NCBI RefSeq assembly: GCF_003025595.1 | Contig: NZ_PYMI01000003.1 | Location: forward strand, 248,001-312,000 | Direction of reading: 5' to 3' | Source of the DNA: Photobacterium ganghwense | Lineage (GTDB): Bacteria > Pseudomonadota > Gammaproteobacteria > Enterobacterales > Vibrionaceae | DNA: 64,000 bases | Part shown: positions 1 through 8,923 of the stretch, in pieces | How positions within the stretch are numbered: the first letter of the stretch is position 1 | How the letters are laid out: the number at the start of each line of letters is the position of its first letter | Notes under the pieces: model-generated | Databases searched by the model: none | What the model was told of the DNA's origin: nothing | What the model saw: the letters and a program-made list of their open reading frames with translations, nothing else | Translations under genes and position numbers: made by a program

Positions 1-1
1 T

Positions 2-355
2 GCGGATGCAGTTGGCTCAACCAGTCAGTTGATTAAAGCCGCTAAGACTTTGCCGCACAAGAAACTGATCGTGGCAACGGACAAAGGCATCTTCTTTAAA
101 ATGCAGCAAATGGTGCCAGAGAAAGAATTGATCGAAGCGCCGACTGCCGGTGCCGGTGCGACCTGTCGCAGCTGTGCCCATTGCCCGTGGATGGCAATGA
201 ATGGCCTGAAAGCCATTGAAACGGGTCTGCGTGAAGGCGGTGCTCAGCACGAAATCTTTGTGGATGAGGCGCTGCGTGAGAAATCTCTGATCCCGCTAAA
301 CCGGATGCTGGACTTTGCCGCTGAGTTACAGCTCAAAGTGAAAGGGAATGCCTAA
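2..355 (+). CDS. nadA: Quinolinate synthase NadA, C-terminal part (5' end outside window)
   Basis: NadA condenses iminoaspartate with dihydroxyacetone phosphate to quinolinate in de novo NAD synthesis, in the cytoplasm. The frame is open from the left edge (base 2) to a TAA at 353-355. The C-terminal cysteine motif [10 protein letters not shown], which carries one ligand of the [4Fe-4S] cluster in this family, is visible, followed by the usual end of the protein with [20 protein letters not shown]. About 117 residues remain, so roughly two thirds of the protein lies upstream of the window. A hairpin follows about 75 bases after the stop. Identification is firm; the start cannot be seen. Confidence 0.93.
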   Translation, partial: ADAVGSTSQLIKAAKTLPHKKLIVATDKGIFFKMQQMVPEKELIEAPTAGAGATCRSCAHCPWMAMNGLKAIETGLREGGAQHEIFVDEALREKSLIPLNRMLDFAAELQLKVKGNA

Positions 356-427
356 GCCCTAAGCGCAGGTATTAGTCAGTAGCGCAAGGTATTTATTGCC
401 GCGTTGCGTACAGAGACTTGTCTAAAC

Positions 428-460
428 AACGGCCAGCAAATTGCTGGCCGTTGTTGTTTG
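428..460 (+). terminator. Hairpin terminator after nadA
   Basis: A 10-bp perfect inverted repeat, AACGGCCAGC / GCTGGCCGTT with a 5-base loop, is followed by a T-rich stretch (ttgttgtttg). It lies between nadA and the convergent UPF0149 gene, so it probably ends the nadA transcript. Confidence 0.7.
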
Positions 461-557
461 TGGCGCTTGTTTCTGTGTAAGTCTGGTTCGCTGTTCATGC
501 GATAAATTTGCGCCGGTAACGACTGTTCCAGAGATAAACGCGCTGGTGGTTGTGGGA

Positions 558-1139
558 TTATTCCGCGTCGTTATCTACCAGGTCCTGCGCTCGCAGCGTC
601 AGGCCACACAGCATGGTTGGGACCGACTGGAAGATTTCTTCGAACTGCGCTAGGTTGTCCGCGCCTTCTTGCGCCAATGCTTCCATGGCACTTTCTGGAT
701 CGTAAAGCAGGCTGAAGCATAGCAATACGCCACCAAGCAGGGCATTGTTTTCGCTTTCTTGCGGCATCACGGTTTCCCAGTCGTCACGAGCGAGCTGCCA
801 GCCTTGAAGCAGACCCTCTGCAAACTCACGGGTGTCTGGGGTGACCAGCTCTTTGTCATCCAACGCACAGCCTTCAGGCCATTGCCAGGTGCCGGTCAGC
901 AAGGCTTCACGGGACGCATTCCACAGATCAACAATCGCGTTGGCATAGGCTTCCAGCTCTTCATGGCTGGCAAACGGAGACGTTTCTTCGCCGCCCCACA
1001 TAAAAGCCAGCCACTCAGACGGATCGATGAGGTAGGGCGCAGCAGCCATTGCCGTGACAAAACCACGAGTCTGAGCTTCGGACAGTAATTGTTGTGCCAG
1101 CTGTGGCTCGGCCAGCAGCGTTTGCAGAGATGAAGACAT
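558..1139 (-). CDS. UPF0149 (YgfB/YecA) family protein
   Basis: A 193-residue acidic protein that resembles the YgfB/YecA family: early helical segments, an EWLAFMWGG segment, a region with EFAEGLLQGW and a helix with LLGGVLLCFSLLYD. It has no cysteine-rich SEC-C zinc-binding tail, which some YecA proteins carry at the C terminus, so it is the short form. The molecular role of the family is poorly defined. It is a single gene convergent with nadA, and the ATG at 1139 starts just after a run of adenines and a GAGAG-like site (minus strand). Function not assigned beyond the family. Confidence 0.8.
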   Translation of the reverse strand: MSSSLQTLLAEPQLAQQLLSEAQTRGFVTAMAAAPYLIDPSEWLAFMWGGEETSPFASHEELEAYANAIVDLWNASREALLTGTWQWPEGCALDDKELVTPDTREFAEGLLQGWQLARDDWETVMPQESENNALLGGVLLCFSLLYDPESAMEALAQEGADNLAQFEEIFQSVPTMLCGLTLRAQDLVDNDAE

Positions 1140-1300
1140 AATACTCTCTCAGTCATTCGGTTGATGTGGAAAGCCATCTCTGGCCCCGGTTCAGATGGCC
1201 AGTATTGTAACAGGCTCACAATCTCAGTGGCACTATTGAACGGGGATTACGGCTTTCTGTTGTAAAATTAATCAGTTGAAAGAAAGGTCAGACTTTTTTG

Positions 1301-1329
1301 TTGACCTCTATAAGCATAGCCACTATAGT
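1301..1329 (+). promoter_or_regulatory. Promoter of tRNA-Ser(GGA) copy 1
   Basis: TTGACC at 1301-1306 and TATAGT at 1324-1329 are separated by 17 bases, a near-consensus sigma-70 promoter. A G/C-rich stretch (agcgaccc) follows the -10 box, which is the discriminator type seen in stable RNA promoters under stringent control. The tRNA begins about 40 bases downstream. Confidence 0.7.
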
Positions 1330-1369
1330 AGCGACCCTGTTGAGGCGTTAAGCCACGACAGAAAAATGT

Positions 1370-1457
1370 GGTGAGGTGTCCGAGTGGCTGAAGGAGCACG
1401 CCTGGAAAGTGTGTATACGGCAACGTATCGAGGGTTCGAATCCCTCCTTCACCGCCA
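1370..1457 (+). tRNA. tRNA-Ser (anticodon GGA), copy 1
   Basis: 88 bases with a long variable arm, T-arm GGTTCGAATCC and encoded CCA end. The anticodon loop CTGGAAA gives anticodon GGA. The acceptor stem pairs GGTGAGG with CTTCACC, so it contains one G-U pair where copy 2 (at 6724) has a G-C pair. Otherwise the two copies look identical. Confidence 0.96.
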
Positions 1458-1468
1458 TCATTTAGAGA

Positions 1469-1497
1469 AAGCCCGCTGGTTGACAGCGGGCTTTTTC
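1469..1497 (+). terminator. Terminator after tRNA-Ser copy 1
   Basis: AAGCCCGCTG / CAGCGGGCTT form a 10-bp stem with a 5-base loop, and the right arm runs straight into TTTTT. This is a classic rho-independent terminator placed 12 bases after the tRNA CCA. Confidence 0.85.
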
Positions 1498-2529
1498 GTA
1501 TCTGCGTTATTTTCCAATTCTGATTGCGGCACTCACCGTGCGCTGTGTTTACAGCACCATCTCTCGCGTTTCATTCTCTCGTGTACGTATGCGCCTCGTT
1601 ATTGCCCCTGTTACTCATGTGCTGCACTCGTTACGTAATTTTCACATCAGTAATAAGACCGTTGTCGTGCCTTTTTCCTATATCACTCGGTATTAAGCCA
1701 TTGTGATGACCCTTAAGCCGAAGGACATTTGAATAGAGGGCATTTAATCAGAGAGGCCCCAAAAGAGAATCTTCCGTGAGAATGGGCTTCGAAAAAAGCC
1801 GCTGAAAAGAAGAACCTCAGAAAGAAAAGACTTCTGAAAAGAATCGCTCCTGGCCTCCCTCTGACTTTACTCCTTTCGAACGGTAATAAACCGTAAGAAA
1901 TACAGCCAGTTTTTATTGCATCAGTACAATTTTTCCAGATGTGCGGCTATCAATATCACGATTAAAAAACCTCATGTTTTGATGCTTTGGTGTGAAATGG
2001 TTTGAAAGGTTGATTTAAATCATTGTTTACCATCGCTATCAAGGCCGTCTGTTAACAGTTGTCTGGAGTAAATCACTGGATAGTGACCGTGTGAAGTCTT
2101 GAAATCAAATTTACCCTCCTATTTAACTGTAATTTATGGAGTATTTATTGGTATCTGAGTTGGTGGCGACATGGTAAATCTTTTTTGTGTTAATGGTTGG
2201 TTAATGTGCTTAGGGTGACTCTAAGTTCTATAAATGACAGCTTACGTTGCAATTCTGGCGCTGTGTTAGCATGGTTTGTTGTCAGTTTTGGCGGTCTTAA
2301 TGACGTAGTTTTGGGTTGCAGCACGTCTGTGGTGCGTGGGTAGCAAAACATGCCAAAGTGAAGCCTCAAATCAGTGGTAAACTTACCAATGTTTGAAATA
2401 TTTGGTGAGTAATTCCACATAAAAACTGATTTAATAATCACATCAACTGGTCACTAATCATTAACATGGTTAATTGGTCTGCTTTGAATCTATTCTGTGG
2501 ATGTTTTTACTGTGTGATGAGGTTTCGAG
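1498..2529. other. Long non-coding stretch before alaE
   Basis: About 1 kb without a convincing gene. Short open frames here lack ribosome binding sites and family resemblance. A purine-rich, A-rich segment at about 1740-1860 is bracketed by GAGGCC (near 1752) and GGCCTC (near 1852), which could pair at long range. The right half is AT-rich and holds repeated ggttggttaa/tggttaatt words and the palindrome TGATTTAAATCA near 2011. It probably contains the alaE promoter and regulator sites, but I cannot assign them. Confidence 0.4.
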
Positions 2530-2979
2530 ATGTCTGGAAAAGCCCCGTTTAATGTCAGAAGTGCTGTAGCGGATACTTTCGCGATGGTCATATTTTGTTT
2601 TATTACAGGTATGGTGATTGAGGTCTTTGTTTCGGGCATGTCGTTTCAGCAGTCATTGGCATCTCGAACCTTGGCGATTCCGGTCAATATTGCAATAGCT
2701 TGGCCGTATGGGGTATTTCGTGACATGGTGATCCGGCAGGGAACACGTTTATCAGGTTCTGGCTGGATGAAAGGAGTCTCTGATATGGCAGCTTATGTGC
2801 TGTTTCAGTCTCCGGTCTATGCCTGTATCTTGTGGGTGGTCGGTGCGGATATGGATCAGATTGCCACAGCCGTCGCCAGTAATGCGTTTGTTTCTGGTCC
2901 GTTAGGTCTGGTTTATGGCCAGTTTCTCGAAAAGTGCCGTCGTTTGTTCCGGGTTCCCGGTTATTACCAGCAGGCCTGA
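2530..2979 (+). CDS. alaE: L-alanine exporter AlaE
   Basis: A 149-residue inner-membrane protein with about four hydrophobic segments (roughly residues 12-34, 46-62, 84-105 and 115-135). The pattern [15 protein letters not shown], then [17 protein letters not shown], and [17 protein letters not shown] matches AlaE, which exports L-alanine to prevent toxic accumulation from peptide breakdown. The length equals that of the E. coli protein (149). GAGG at 2519-2522 is a good Shine-Dalgarno site 7 bases before ATG. Monocistronic, with a strong terminator about 95 bases after the stop. In E. coli alaE responds to alanine through Lrp; no Lrp site is proven here. Confidence 0.92.
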   Translation: MSGKAPFNVRSAVADTFAMVIFCFITGMVIEVFVSGMSFQQSLASRTLAIPVNIAIAWPYGVFRDMVIRQGTRLSGSGWMKGVSDMAAYVLFQSPVYACILWVVGADMDQIATAVASNAFVSGPLGLVYGQFLEKCRRLFRVPGYYQQA

Positions 2980-3073
2980 GTCCTGTTCCTGTTTGTAGAA
3001 ACGTAATTAATCTAAGCGTAAGCAACAGCACCATACGCAACAGTGTCCGGATACGCCTGAACAGCTGAACATG

Positions 3074-3112
3074 AAAACGCCCCCGAGGTTAACCTTCGGG
3101 GGCGTTTGTTTT
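3074..3112. terminator. Bidirectional terminator between alaE and the MscS-type channel
   Basis: An 11-bp perfect stem, AAACGCCCCCG / CGGGGGCGTTT, with T-rich flanks on both strands (GTTTTTCG on plus, TTTTCAT on minus). It lies between two convergent genes and can serve both. Confidence 0.85.
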
Positions 3113-3187
3113 TCGTGGTTGCACCAGAGTCAGCTCGCTGACTCTGTTTTTGAGTTGCGGTTTGAACGGTGTTTTAAAGCCGCACCC

Positions 3188-6100
3188 TTATACCGGCTGC
3201 GTTGTGCGTTTAGCCCGGTGTTTCATCTGAATTTCCAGCTGCGGATTAGCAATCTGGATGCCATTCGCATTGAATTTATTCTTGATCCGATTGTGCAGGT
3301 CATGCGTCAGGCGTAAACGGTGCGCGGTCTCTGCAGCATAGGCTCGCACTTCAAAGTTCTGGCTGTCGGCGGTCAGAGTCAGGAAGAACACCTCCGGCGC
3401 CGGGTTATCCAGAACCAGTTCGCATTCATCCGTGGCTTCAAACAACAGTTTCGTCACCAGATCGGTATTGGCGGCATAATTTACGCTGATCGACAATGTA
3501 ACCCTCGTAATTGGGTCAGATAGCGACCAGTTTACGAATTGCTCGGTCACAAAGGCTTTGTTTGGCACGATCACTTCTTTGCGATCGAAATCGACAATGG
3601 TCGTTGCACGGGTCTGGATTTTGGCGATCACCCCGGTCAGGTTGCGGATAGTGACGGTATCCCCGATCCGGATAGGTTTTTCAAACAGGATAATCAGACC
3701 TGATATAAAGTTGGCAAAAATTTCCTGCAAGCCAAAGCCCAAACCAACACCAAGTGCGGCAATGAGCCATTGCATTTTCGACCAGTCGAAACCAATCAGA
3801 CCGGAGCCGACGATGATCCCCATAAAAATGGCGACGTAGCGGGTCAGTGACGTGATGGCATAACCGGTACCCGGCGACAGCTCCAGATGCTGCAGGATCA
3901 GTAGCTCCATGGCACCGGGAAGGTCTCGTGCCAGGATGGCGGTGAGCCAGAACGCCAGAATGGCGAGCAGAACGTGCTTCAGCGAAATGGAGCTGAGTTC
4001 GTCAATGCCGTCAATATTGCTGGAAACATCCCACAGTGTGACATCTCCCAGGTACGAAATCGCCTGAATAAAGTCAGACCAGACATTTGACAGCACTGCC
4101 AGATAAATCAGCAGCAGCAGCGAACGCAACAGACGCAGAGACTGGGCGCTGATTTTATCGAGGTCGACTTCCGGCTCTTCAACATCAATCTGCATTTCAC
4201 TGCTGGCGTGATGGTGGTGGTGCTCGTCCTTGTCTTCCTCCACCTCTGCCATACGCTGAGCAATGATTTCTTTTCGCTTCGCTTTGGCACGTTCAAAAGC
4301 GAGGCGGCGTTTCTGGATCAGCATCAAGCGTTTGATCAGATAGTAGATCAGCAGCGTCACGACGCCGATAACCGCTGACAGCTCCAGCTTTTGCATGACT
4401 GACTGTGAAGACGACAGATAACCATTCAGGGTCGAGTAGTTCAGACCCTGCGGGATCAGAATGAGTACCCACCAGAACAGGTGATGCCCAATATGCGGCT
4501 TACCTTCAGGCAAATCGCCATAGGTCATCGGTATTTTTTCGCGGTACATCTTCCACAGGAAGTAACTGACGGCGATATTGCTGACCACGAACGCCAGTCG
4601 TCCAAGCGTGGCATTGACATCAATGTCACTGTAGAGCTGGGTAAAATTCTGGATCACCATTAGCGGCAGGTAGATCCACAAAAGTTGCTGATAATGGCGG
4701 AAACAGCGGTGTACCCGCTCTGTTTCCCAGTCAAAATGCGAAATCAGCAGGCCGTTTTCTCGTACCAGCTCCCGTATAAAGCAGTACACGACCAGCGCCA
4801 GCGGCACAGTGAGTGCCTGCCCGATATGGTGTACAAACGGGTATTGCCAGGCTTCGGTAAACATCAGGCCAACCAGGCCGACCGTCAGGGGAATTGGCCA
4901 GGCGAAACAAAAGGACAAAAACACGTTGCCGTAGCTGTAACGGAATTTATCCTGGGTCACTTTGCCGATTTTTTTGCTGGTGTCGGCAAGGTGGCGTTTC
5001 CAGCGCTTACGGGTCCAGCTCAGGCCACCAATAAGCACCGCAATCACGGTCAGGGCAATAAACATCGGCAGTTTGTCGACCGATGCCGGGAACTTTAGGA
5101 AGCCCATCCACTGATAAGGGGAGAAAAACCACTTCAGCTTGTCCCAGGTTGAAACAATCAGGTTCAGGCTTAATGGATTGGTGTCCGGCGCCCAGAACAG
5201 CTGCTTGGTTGCCTGCGCCTTTAGTTCATTGAGGTTGTTGTTCAGGCGTTCATACGAGACTTTGAGCGTGGCCTGCTGGTAAATCAGGGCATCCGTGTTG
5301 TCGATCAGCTTATCCAGCAGCAGCTGGTTCGACTCAAACAGCGCGCGTTCCTGAAGTTTCTGCTCTTCCGTCAGCTCTCCTGAGCCCGGCAGCGTGCTGG
5401 GATCGGCAATCGTATCCCGCAGTTGTTGGTATTCGTATTTTTTGATCTGGTTCTGGGCGATTTCCTTATCCAGATCATCAATAGGCGGGTTGACCGGCAA
5501 ACGGTTGATCTGGGTGCGCAGGTTTTCACTGAACGCCGGGCTCAGTTTCAGCCATTCAGACATGTTTTGCAGATCGGTGGCGGTTTTCTCAACCTTGCTG
5601 ATCTGCTTTTCCGTTTGTTCAATGCGTTGCTGAATCTGTTCGCTCTGATTTGAGATGTCAGTCAGTGCTGCCAGAAACCGTTTATTGCTGGCGTTCAGCT
5701 GGCGCAGAATTTCGGGCTGATCAGTATCGAAATCTGAAATCGTCTGATCGACGTCTTCGGCACTGTCGCTGTTGGCATCAATACGCAGCAAGCGAGAAAT
5801 TTCACGCTGCAGGTTATTGCGGTACGCCTGGCGCGCATCAATTTCAAGATTCAGCAGCTGGATCTGTTGTTTGACCAGAGTACGACGGTTACCGGCACTG
5901 AGTTGTTCGGCTTCCAGCATCGTCAGTTGACTGACGTAGTACTGATGAGTGATCTGATGCAGCAACTGCTGCTGAGAAGTACCCGCTTGCTCTTCCAGTT
6001 GCTGCAGTGCCTGTTCTTCCTGTTTGATCTGCTCGCGCAGCTTGGCTGAACGGCTTGAGAACTCGTCGATGCCTTTCTCTATGTCCAATTGCTCAGACTT

Positions 6101-6499
6101 GCGGCTGTTGCGGCTTTGCTCTAGCTGCTTGAGTTTGGCATCTTGCTGACGAACGGCTTCTCTGAGTCCGTCCTGATCCAGCTTGCTGTAATCGGGAAAC
6201 TCAGTCAGCGCAAATTTGTTGATTTGCTGATCCAACTGGGTAGAGCGCTCCGGGAAGGTCTCTACCAGTTTGCGGTATTGTTCGGTTTGCTGCTCAAACT
6301 CGAGGGTTTTCTCCAGCTGTCCCTGCGCGCTCATCAAAGTATCGAGCACTTTCAGGTTTTCCGGGGTATTGGCCTGGGCCTGAATTGCCTCAATACGTTT
6401 ATTGAGTTGCTTCTCCCGTTCGTTGTATTGATCGCTGGCAGCGATACTGAATGCGGAAACGGTGATCAGCAATATGAACACGAATAGCCTGTTGAACAT
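3188..6499 (-). CDS. Large MscS-family mechanosensitive channel (MscK/MscM, KefA type)
   Basis: A 1103-residue protein. It has a signal peptide (MFNRLFVFILLITVSAFSIA), a periplasmic region rich in coiled coil (about residues 25-470), many membrane spans (about 480-900), and a C-terminal MscS pore with GLGFGLQEIFANFISGL and the beta domain with RIGDTVTIRNLTG and VIVPNKAFVTEQ. It opens under membrane tension to release solutes after hypo-osmotic shock. A cytoplasmic loop contains a His run (five His) beside acidic residues, a possible metal-binding patch. A GTG at 6526 could start the frame, but the ATG at 6499 is preferred because GGAG lies 8 bases upstream and it begins the signal peptide. 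MscK and MscM cannot be told apart by eye. Confidence 0.9.
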   Translation of the reverse strand: MFNRLFVFILLITVSAFSIAASDQYNEREKQLNKRIEAIQAQANTPENLKVLDTLMSAQGQLEKTLEFEQQTEQYRKLVETFPERSTQLDQQINKFALTEFPDYSKLDQDGLREAVRQQDAKLKQLEQSRNSRKSEQLDIEKGIDEFSSRSAKLREQIKQEEQALQQLEEQAGTSQQQLLHQITHQYYVSQLTMLEAEQLSAGNRRTLVKQQIQLLNLEIDARQAYRNNLQREISRLLRIDANSDSAEDVDQTISDFDTDQPEILRQLNASNKRFLAALTDISNQSEQIQQRIEQTEKQISKVEKTATDLQNMSEWLKLSPAFSENLRTQINRLPVNPPIDDLDKEIAQNQIKKYEYQQLRDTIADPSTLPGSGELTEEQKLQERALFESNQLLLDKLIDNTDALIYQQATLKVSYERLNNNLNELKAQATKQLFWAPDTNPLSLNLIVSTWDKLKWFFSPYQWMGFLKFPASVDKLPMFIALTVIAVLIGGLSWTRKRWKRHLADTSKKIGKVTQDKFRYSYGNVFLSFCFAWPIPLTVGLVGLMFTEAWQYPFVHHIGQALTVPLALVVYCFIRELVRENGLLISHFDWETERVHRCFRHYQQLLWIYLPLMVIQNFTQLYSDIDVNATLGRLAFVVSNIAVSYFLWKMYREKIPMTYGDLPEGKPHIGHHLFWWVLILIPQGLNYSTLNGYLSSSQSVMQKLELSAVIGVVTLLIYYLIKRLMLIQKRRLAFERAKAKRKEIIAQRMAEVEEDKDEHHHHHASSEMQIDVEEPEVDLDKISAQSLRLLRSLLLLIYLAVLSNVWSDFIQAISYLGDVTLWDVSSNIDGIDELSSISLKHVLLAILAFWLTAILARDLPGAMELLILQHLELSPGTGYAITSLTRYVAIFMGIIVGSGLIGFDWSKMQWLIAALGVGLGFGLQEIFANFISGLIILFEKPIRIGDTVTIRNLTGVIAKIQTRATTIVDFDRKEVIVPNKAFVTEQFVNWSLSDPITRVTLSISVNYAANTDLVTKLLFEATDECELVLDNPAPEVFFLTLTADSQNFEVRAYAAETAHRLRLTHDLHNRIKNKFNANGIQIANPQLEIQMKHRAKRTTQPV

Positions 6500-6655
6500 A
6501 GGACTCCGATAAAATAGGTCACTCACGAGTTAAGAGCCTTAGTCTATCAGAGCTGACAGGGGAGGGAAGCTTCGGGTTAAACCTGTGTTAATTGCTGGTG
6601 ATTGAGGCAGTTTGATCTATTCGTCACCACTTAGGCCTTTTAGAGAGAAAACCCC

Positions 6656-6684
6656 TTGACCCCTCTGCCGTTAGCCATTAAATT
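6656..6684 (+). promoter_or_regulatory. Promoter of the second tRNA-Ser locus
   Basis: TTGACC at 6656-6661 and a weak -10 (TAAATT, 6679-6684) are 17 bases apart, followed by a GC-rich discriminator (gccgccg). The two tRNA-Ser genes start 40 bases downstream and are probably co-transcribed. Confidence 0.5.
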
Positions 6685-6723
6685 AGCCGCCGTTGAGACG
6701 CACAGTGTCACAGCAAACAATTT

Positions 6724-6811
6724 GGTGAGGTGTCCGAGTGGCTGAAGGAGCACGCCTGGAAAGTGTGTATACGGCAACGTATCGAGGGTTCGAATCCCTC
6801 CCTCACCGCCA
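6724..6811 (+). tRNA. tRNA-Ser (anticodon GGA), copy 2
   Basis: 88 bases, anticodon loop CTGGAAA, long variable arm, T-arm GGTTCGAATCC, and encoded CCA. The acceptor stem GGTGAGG / CCTCACC is fully paired, unlike copy 1. It is followed after 6 bases by tRNA-Ser(TGA). Confidence 0.97.
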
Positions 6812-6817
6812 TATTTC

Positions 6818-6908
6818 GGAGAGATGGCTGAGTGGTTGAAAGCACCGGTCTTGAAAACCGGCATACGTTAATAGCGTATCTAGGGTTCAAATCCCTATCT
6901 CTCCGCCA
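6818..6908 (+). tRNA. tRNA-Ser (anticodon TGA)
   Basis: 91 bases with acceptor GGAGAGA / TCTCTCC, anticodon loop CTTGAAA (anticodon TGA), a long variable arm and encoded CCA. It reads UCA/UCG-type serine codons. It shares a transcript with the GGA tRNA just upstream and ends at the hairpin at 6915. Confidence 0.97.
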
Positions 6909-6914
6909 CATTCT

Positions 6915-6944
6915 AAGCCCCAGCAGAAATGCTGGGGCTTTTTC
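6915..6944 (+). terminator. Terminator after the tRNA-Ser pair
   Basis: AAGCCCCAGC / GCTGGGGCTT form a 10-bp perfect stem with a 6-base loop, followed by TTT. It begins 7 bases after the CCA of tRNA-Ser(TGA). Confidence 0.85.
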
Positions 6945-7484
6945 GTATCTCCATCAGGCAGATAAGCCAAAATCGTCCGCTCTCAGACTGAATGCTTTTC
7001 TTAATCAGCAAATCTCAAAAAATGCCACTGGGTTCCGCTTAGTAAGTGCTGTGGTAAACAAGTGTTGCTGTAATCAATAATTGCGGTAAACAAAAAGCAG
7101 AGCCAGATAGTAATAATTATATTTATATGCTTCGAATAACTTGTGTTTTATGACGTAAAGTGCAGATAAAAGTCGTCATGTCTTCTTATGAATTCAGAGC
7201 TTTCATCTTAATGGTGAGGTGTTTACGGAGAGAATGAGCAATGTGTGACAATTATAGATCTTTCTGAATTTGTCTGTTATTTAATTGTATGACCTGTAAT
7301 AAATGTGAGTCATAGAATACAAATTTTTTAATTATAAATAAATCCATATATTATATTTGTGATTTTTAAATTATGGCTATCAACCATCACTCTACGTTTT
7401 CCATTCATAACGGCTTATTACTTTTAAATATGTCATCTAAAATATATGCACTGTCATTATTCGTGAGCAGGCGGAAAGATGTTG
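6945..7484. other. AT-rich non-coding stretch before the diguanylate cyclase
   Basis: About 540 bases with no supported gene. The part from 7100 to 7370 is strongly AT-rich, with long A/T runs near 7320-7370, as expected of a promoter region open to silencing by H-NS-like proteins. No clear -35/-10 pair or operator could be fixed. Confidence 0.35.
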
Positions 7485-8552
7485 ATGTATTTAAAAAGTT
7501 TGCCATGGTCAGTAATAATAACTGGCGTTGCTGTAACCATTTATATTCTGTTGTTTTTCTCCTGGTTTTATCAAAAGAAAACCATACATCGCCTGAAGTA
7601 TCGCGCAAGGGCGAATCAGCGTTTTCATATAGCGACTTCCGTTGCTGGCCTGGGAGTGTGGGAATGGGATATTAAGCAGGATGTGTTGGTCTGGAATCCC
7701 TATTTATATCAGCTCTATGGTATGGGTAAAAAAGAGACGCTGACGGTGGATGAATGGAAAACAAAGTTAAAACAAAGTGATGCATTCTGTATTGAACAGC
7801 TTCGTGAAATGGCAGGCAATGCCCAACAAAAGGTGATTAGACTGACAATACCAGAGTATGGCAATCGAAAGCCGAAAATTATTGAGCTGCTCGCTTGTGG
7901 GGTGCCGGGAGAACCACAGCGTCTGATCGGCACTCAACGGGATATCTCAGAAGCCATTTCTATTCAGCAGGCAATGAAGCAAGCGGCCTTTGAAGATAAA
8001 CTGACCGGGCTGTGTAACTCTCGTGCTTTGACCCAGCGTCTGCAGATAACGCTGGCGGAACCGCCGAAAAACCTGTCTTTTGGCCTGATGTTCATTGATT
8101 TAGATGGCTTTAAGCAGATCAACGATACCCTGGGTCATGATGCCGGCGATGAGTTGCTGCAATGCGCGGCTAAGCGGATGCGTAGCTGTATGCGACTTGA
8201 GGATGAGGTGTTTCGGCTAGGTGGCGATGAGTTTGTGATTTGGATTCAGCTGGAAGGCGAGCGGGGCTTGCAGGCAGAAGCGTATAAAGCCCGGCTTGAT
8301 CTTATTGCTGCCAAATTGAAACAAACGCTGACCCAAGCTTTTGTCTTAAATGGGAAAACATGCTTTATTTCAGCCAGTATTGGTATTGCCTGTTATCCCA
8401 TGGATGCGTGTAATGAGCAGGCTCTGTTGAAATATGCTGATATAGCGATGTACCGCGCAAAACAAACCGGTAAAAACCAATTTATTTATTATTCCGATAT
8501 ACATAGGGAAAGTGCAAATTCTTACACAGAAAGTGCGGTTAATACAGCCTGA
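7485..8552 (+). CDS. Membrane PAS-GGDEF diguanylate cyclase
   Basis: Makes cyclic-di-GMP from two GTP. The 355-residue protein has one N-terminal membrane segment (about residues 8-28), a PAS-like domain (about 45-165, with GLGVWEWDIKQDVLVW) and a GGDEF domain (about 170-345). The active-site GGDEF is intact at about 246-250. The product-inhibition I-site RLED sits exactly five residues before it, so feedback inhibition is likely. The first ATG is at 7479, but GGAAAG touches it; the ATG at 7485 has that site at correct spacing. It lies 139 bases upstream of the Tad pilus operon on the same strand, so control of the pilus by this enzyme is a reasonable guess, not shown. Confidence 0.92.
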   Translation: MYLKSLPWSVIITGVAVTIYILLFFSWFYQKKTIHRLKYRARANQRFHIATSVAGLGVWEWDIKQDVLVWNPYLYQLYGMGKKETLTVDEWKTKLKQSDAFCIEQLREMAGNAQQKVIRLTIPEYGNRKPKIIELLACGVPGEPQRLIGTQRDISEAISIQQAMKQAAFEDKLTGLCNSRALTQRLQITLAEPPKNLSFGLMFIDLDGFKQINDTLGHDAGDELLQCAAKRMRSCMRLEDEVFRLGGDEFVIWIQLEGERGLQAEAYKARLDLIAAKLKQTLTQAFVLNGKTCFISASIGIACYPMDACNEQALLKYADIAMYRAKQTGKNQFIYYSDIHRESANSYTESAVNTA

Positions 8553-8629
8553 CAAAAAAATCCAACTTTCTAGTAAATTCTTTTAGACAAATTTGATACT
8601 TGTTCTAATATTTAATAAAACAATTAAAT

Positions 8630-8673
8630 TCTCAATAATGAACTTGACAAATTGAGAAGCATAGAAGTGTAAA
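8630..8673 (+). promoter_or_regulatory. Promoter of the Tad pilus locus with overlapping inverted repeat
   Basis: TTGACA at 8644-8649 is a perfect -35 box, with TGTAAA at 8668-8673 as a probable -10 (18-base spacer). An inverted repeat TCTCAAT (8630-8636) / ATTGAGA (8651-8657) straddles the -35 box, the layout of an operator for a repressor or activator. The pilin gene starts 17 bases after the -10. Confidence 0.6.
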
Positions 8674-8690
8674 ACATCAGAGGTTATATC

Positions 8691-8909
8691 ATGAAAGTAG
8701 TATCTTCGTGCTGGGCTTTTTGTGCCCGAGTTATATCCCGCCTTGCCCGTGATGAGAAAGGGGCTTCTGCCATTGAATATGTCCTGATTGCAGCTGTGGT
8801 GGTGGCTGCCGTTAGTTTAATCTCCGGAAATATTGAAAATGCTGTAAGCGCTGCAGGAGATAAACTTGAGCAGCAAGTTAGTGCTGCCAGTAGCACCATA
8901 GGATCATAA
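8691..8909 (+). CDS. flp: Flp-family type IVb pilin (major Tad pilin)
   Basis: A 72-residue prepilin, the main subunit of the Tad/Flp adhesion pilus. It has a basic leader, then the prepilin peptidase site G24/A25 followed by ASAIEYVLIAAVVVAAVSL with Glu at +5 and Tyr at +6, the Flp signature. The hydrophobic helix and a short Ala/Ser-rich tail follow. AGAGG at 8679-8683 lies 7 bases before the ATG. It opens the pilus operon; the next gene, the peptidase, starts 14 bases later. Only one flp gene is present here. Confidence 0.93.
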   Translation: MKVVSSCWAFCARVISRLARDEKGASAIEYVLIAAVVVAAVSLISGNIENAVSAAGDKLEQQVSAASSTIGS

Positions 8910-8923
8910 TTACATGTAATAAT

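Noticed and set aside
1384..1638. An open frame that starts inside tRNA-Ser copy 1
   Set aside because: It runs through a tRNA and a terminator, so it is not a protein gene.
2190..2441. An 83-residue minus-strand open frame upstream of alaE
   Set aside because: No ribosome site, no family resemblance and AT-rich composition like the surrounding non-coding DNA.
6640..7080. Open frames across the second tRNA-Ser locus on both strands
   Set aside because: They overlap two clear tRNA genes and their terminator.
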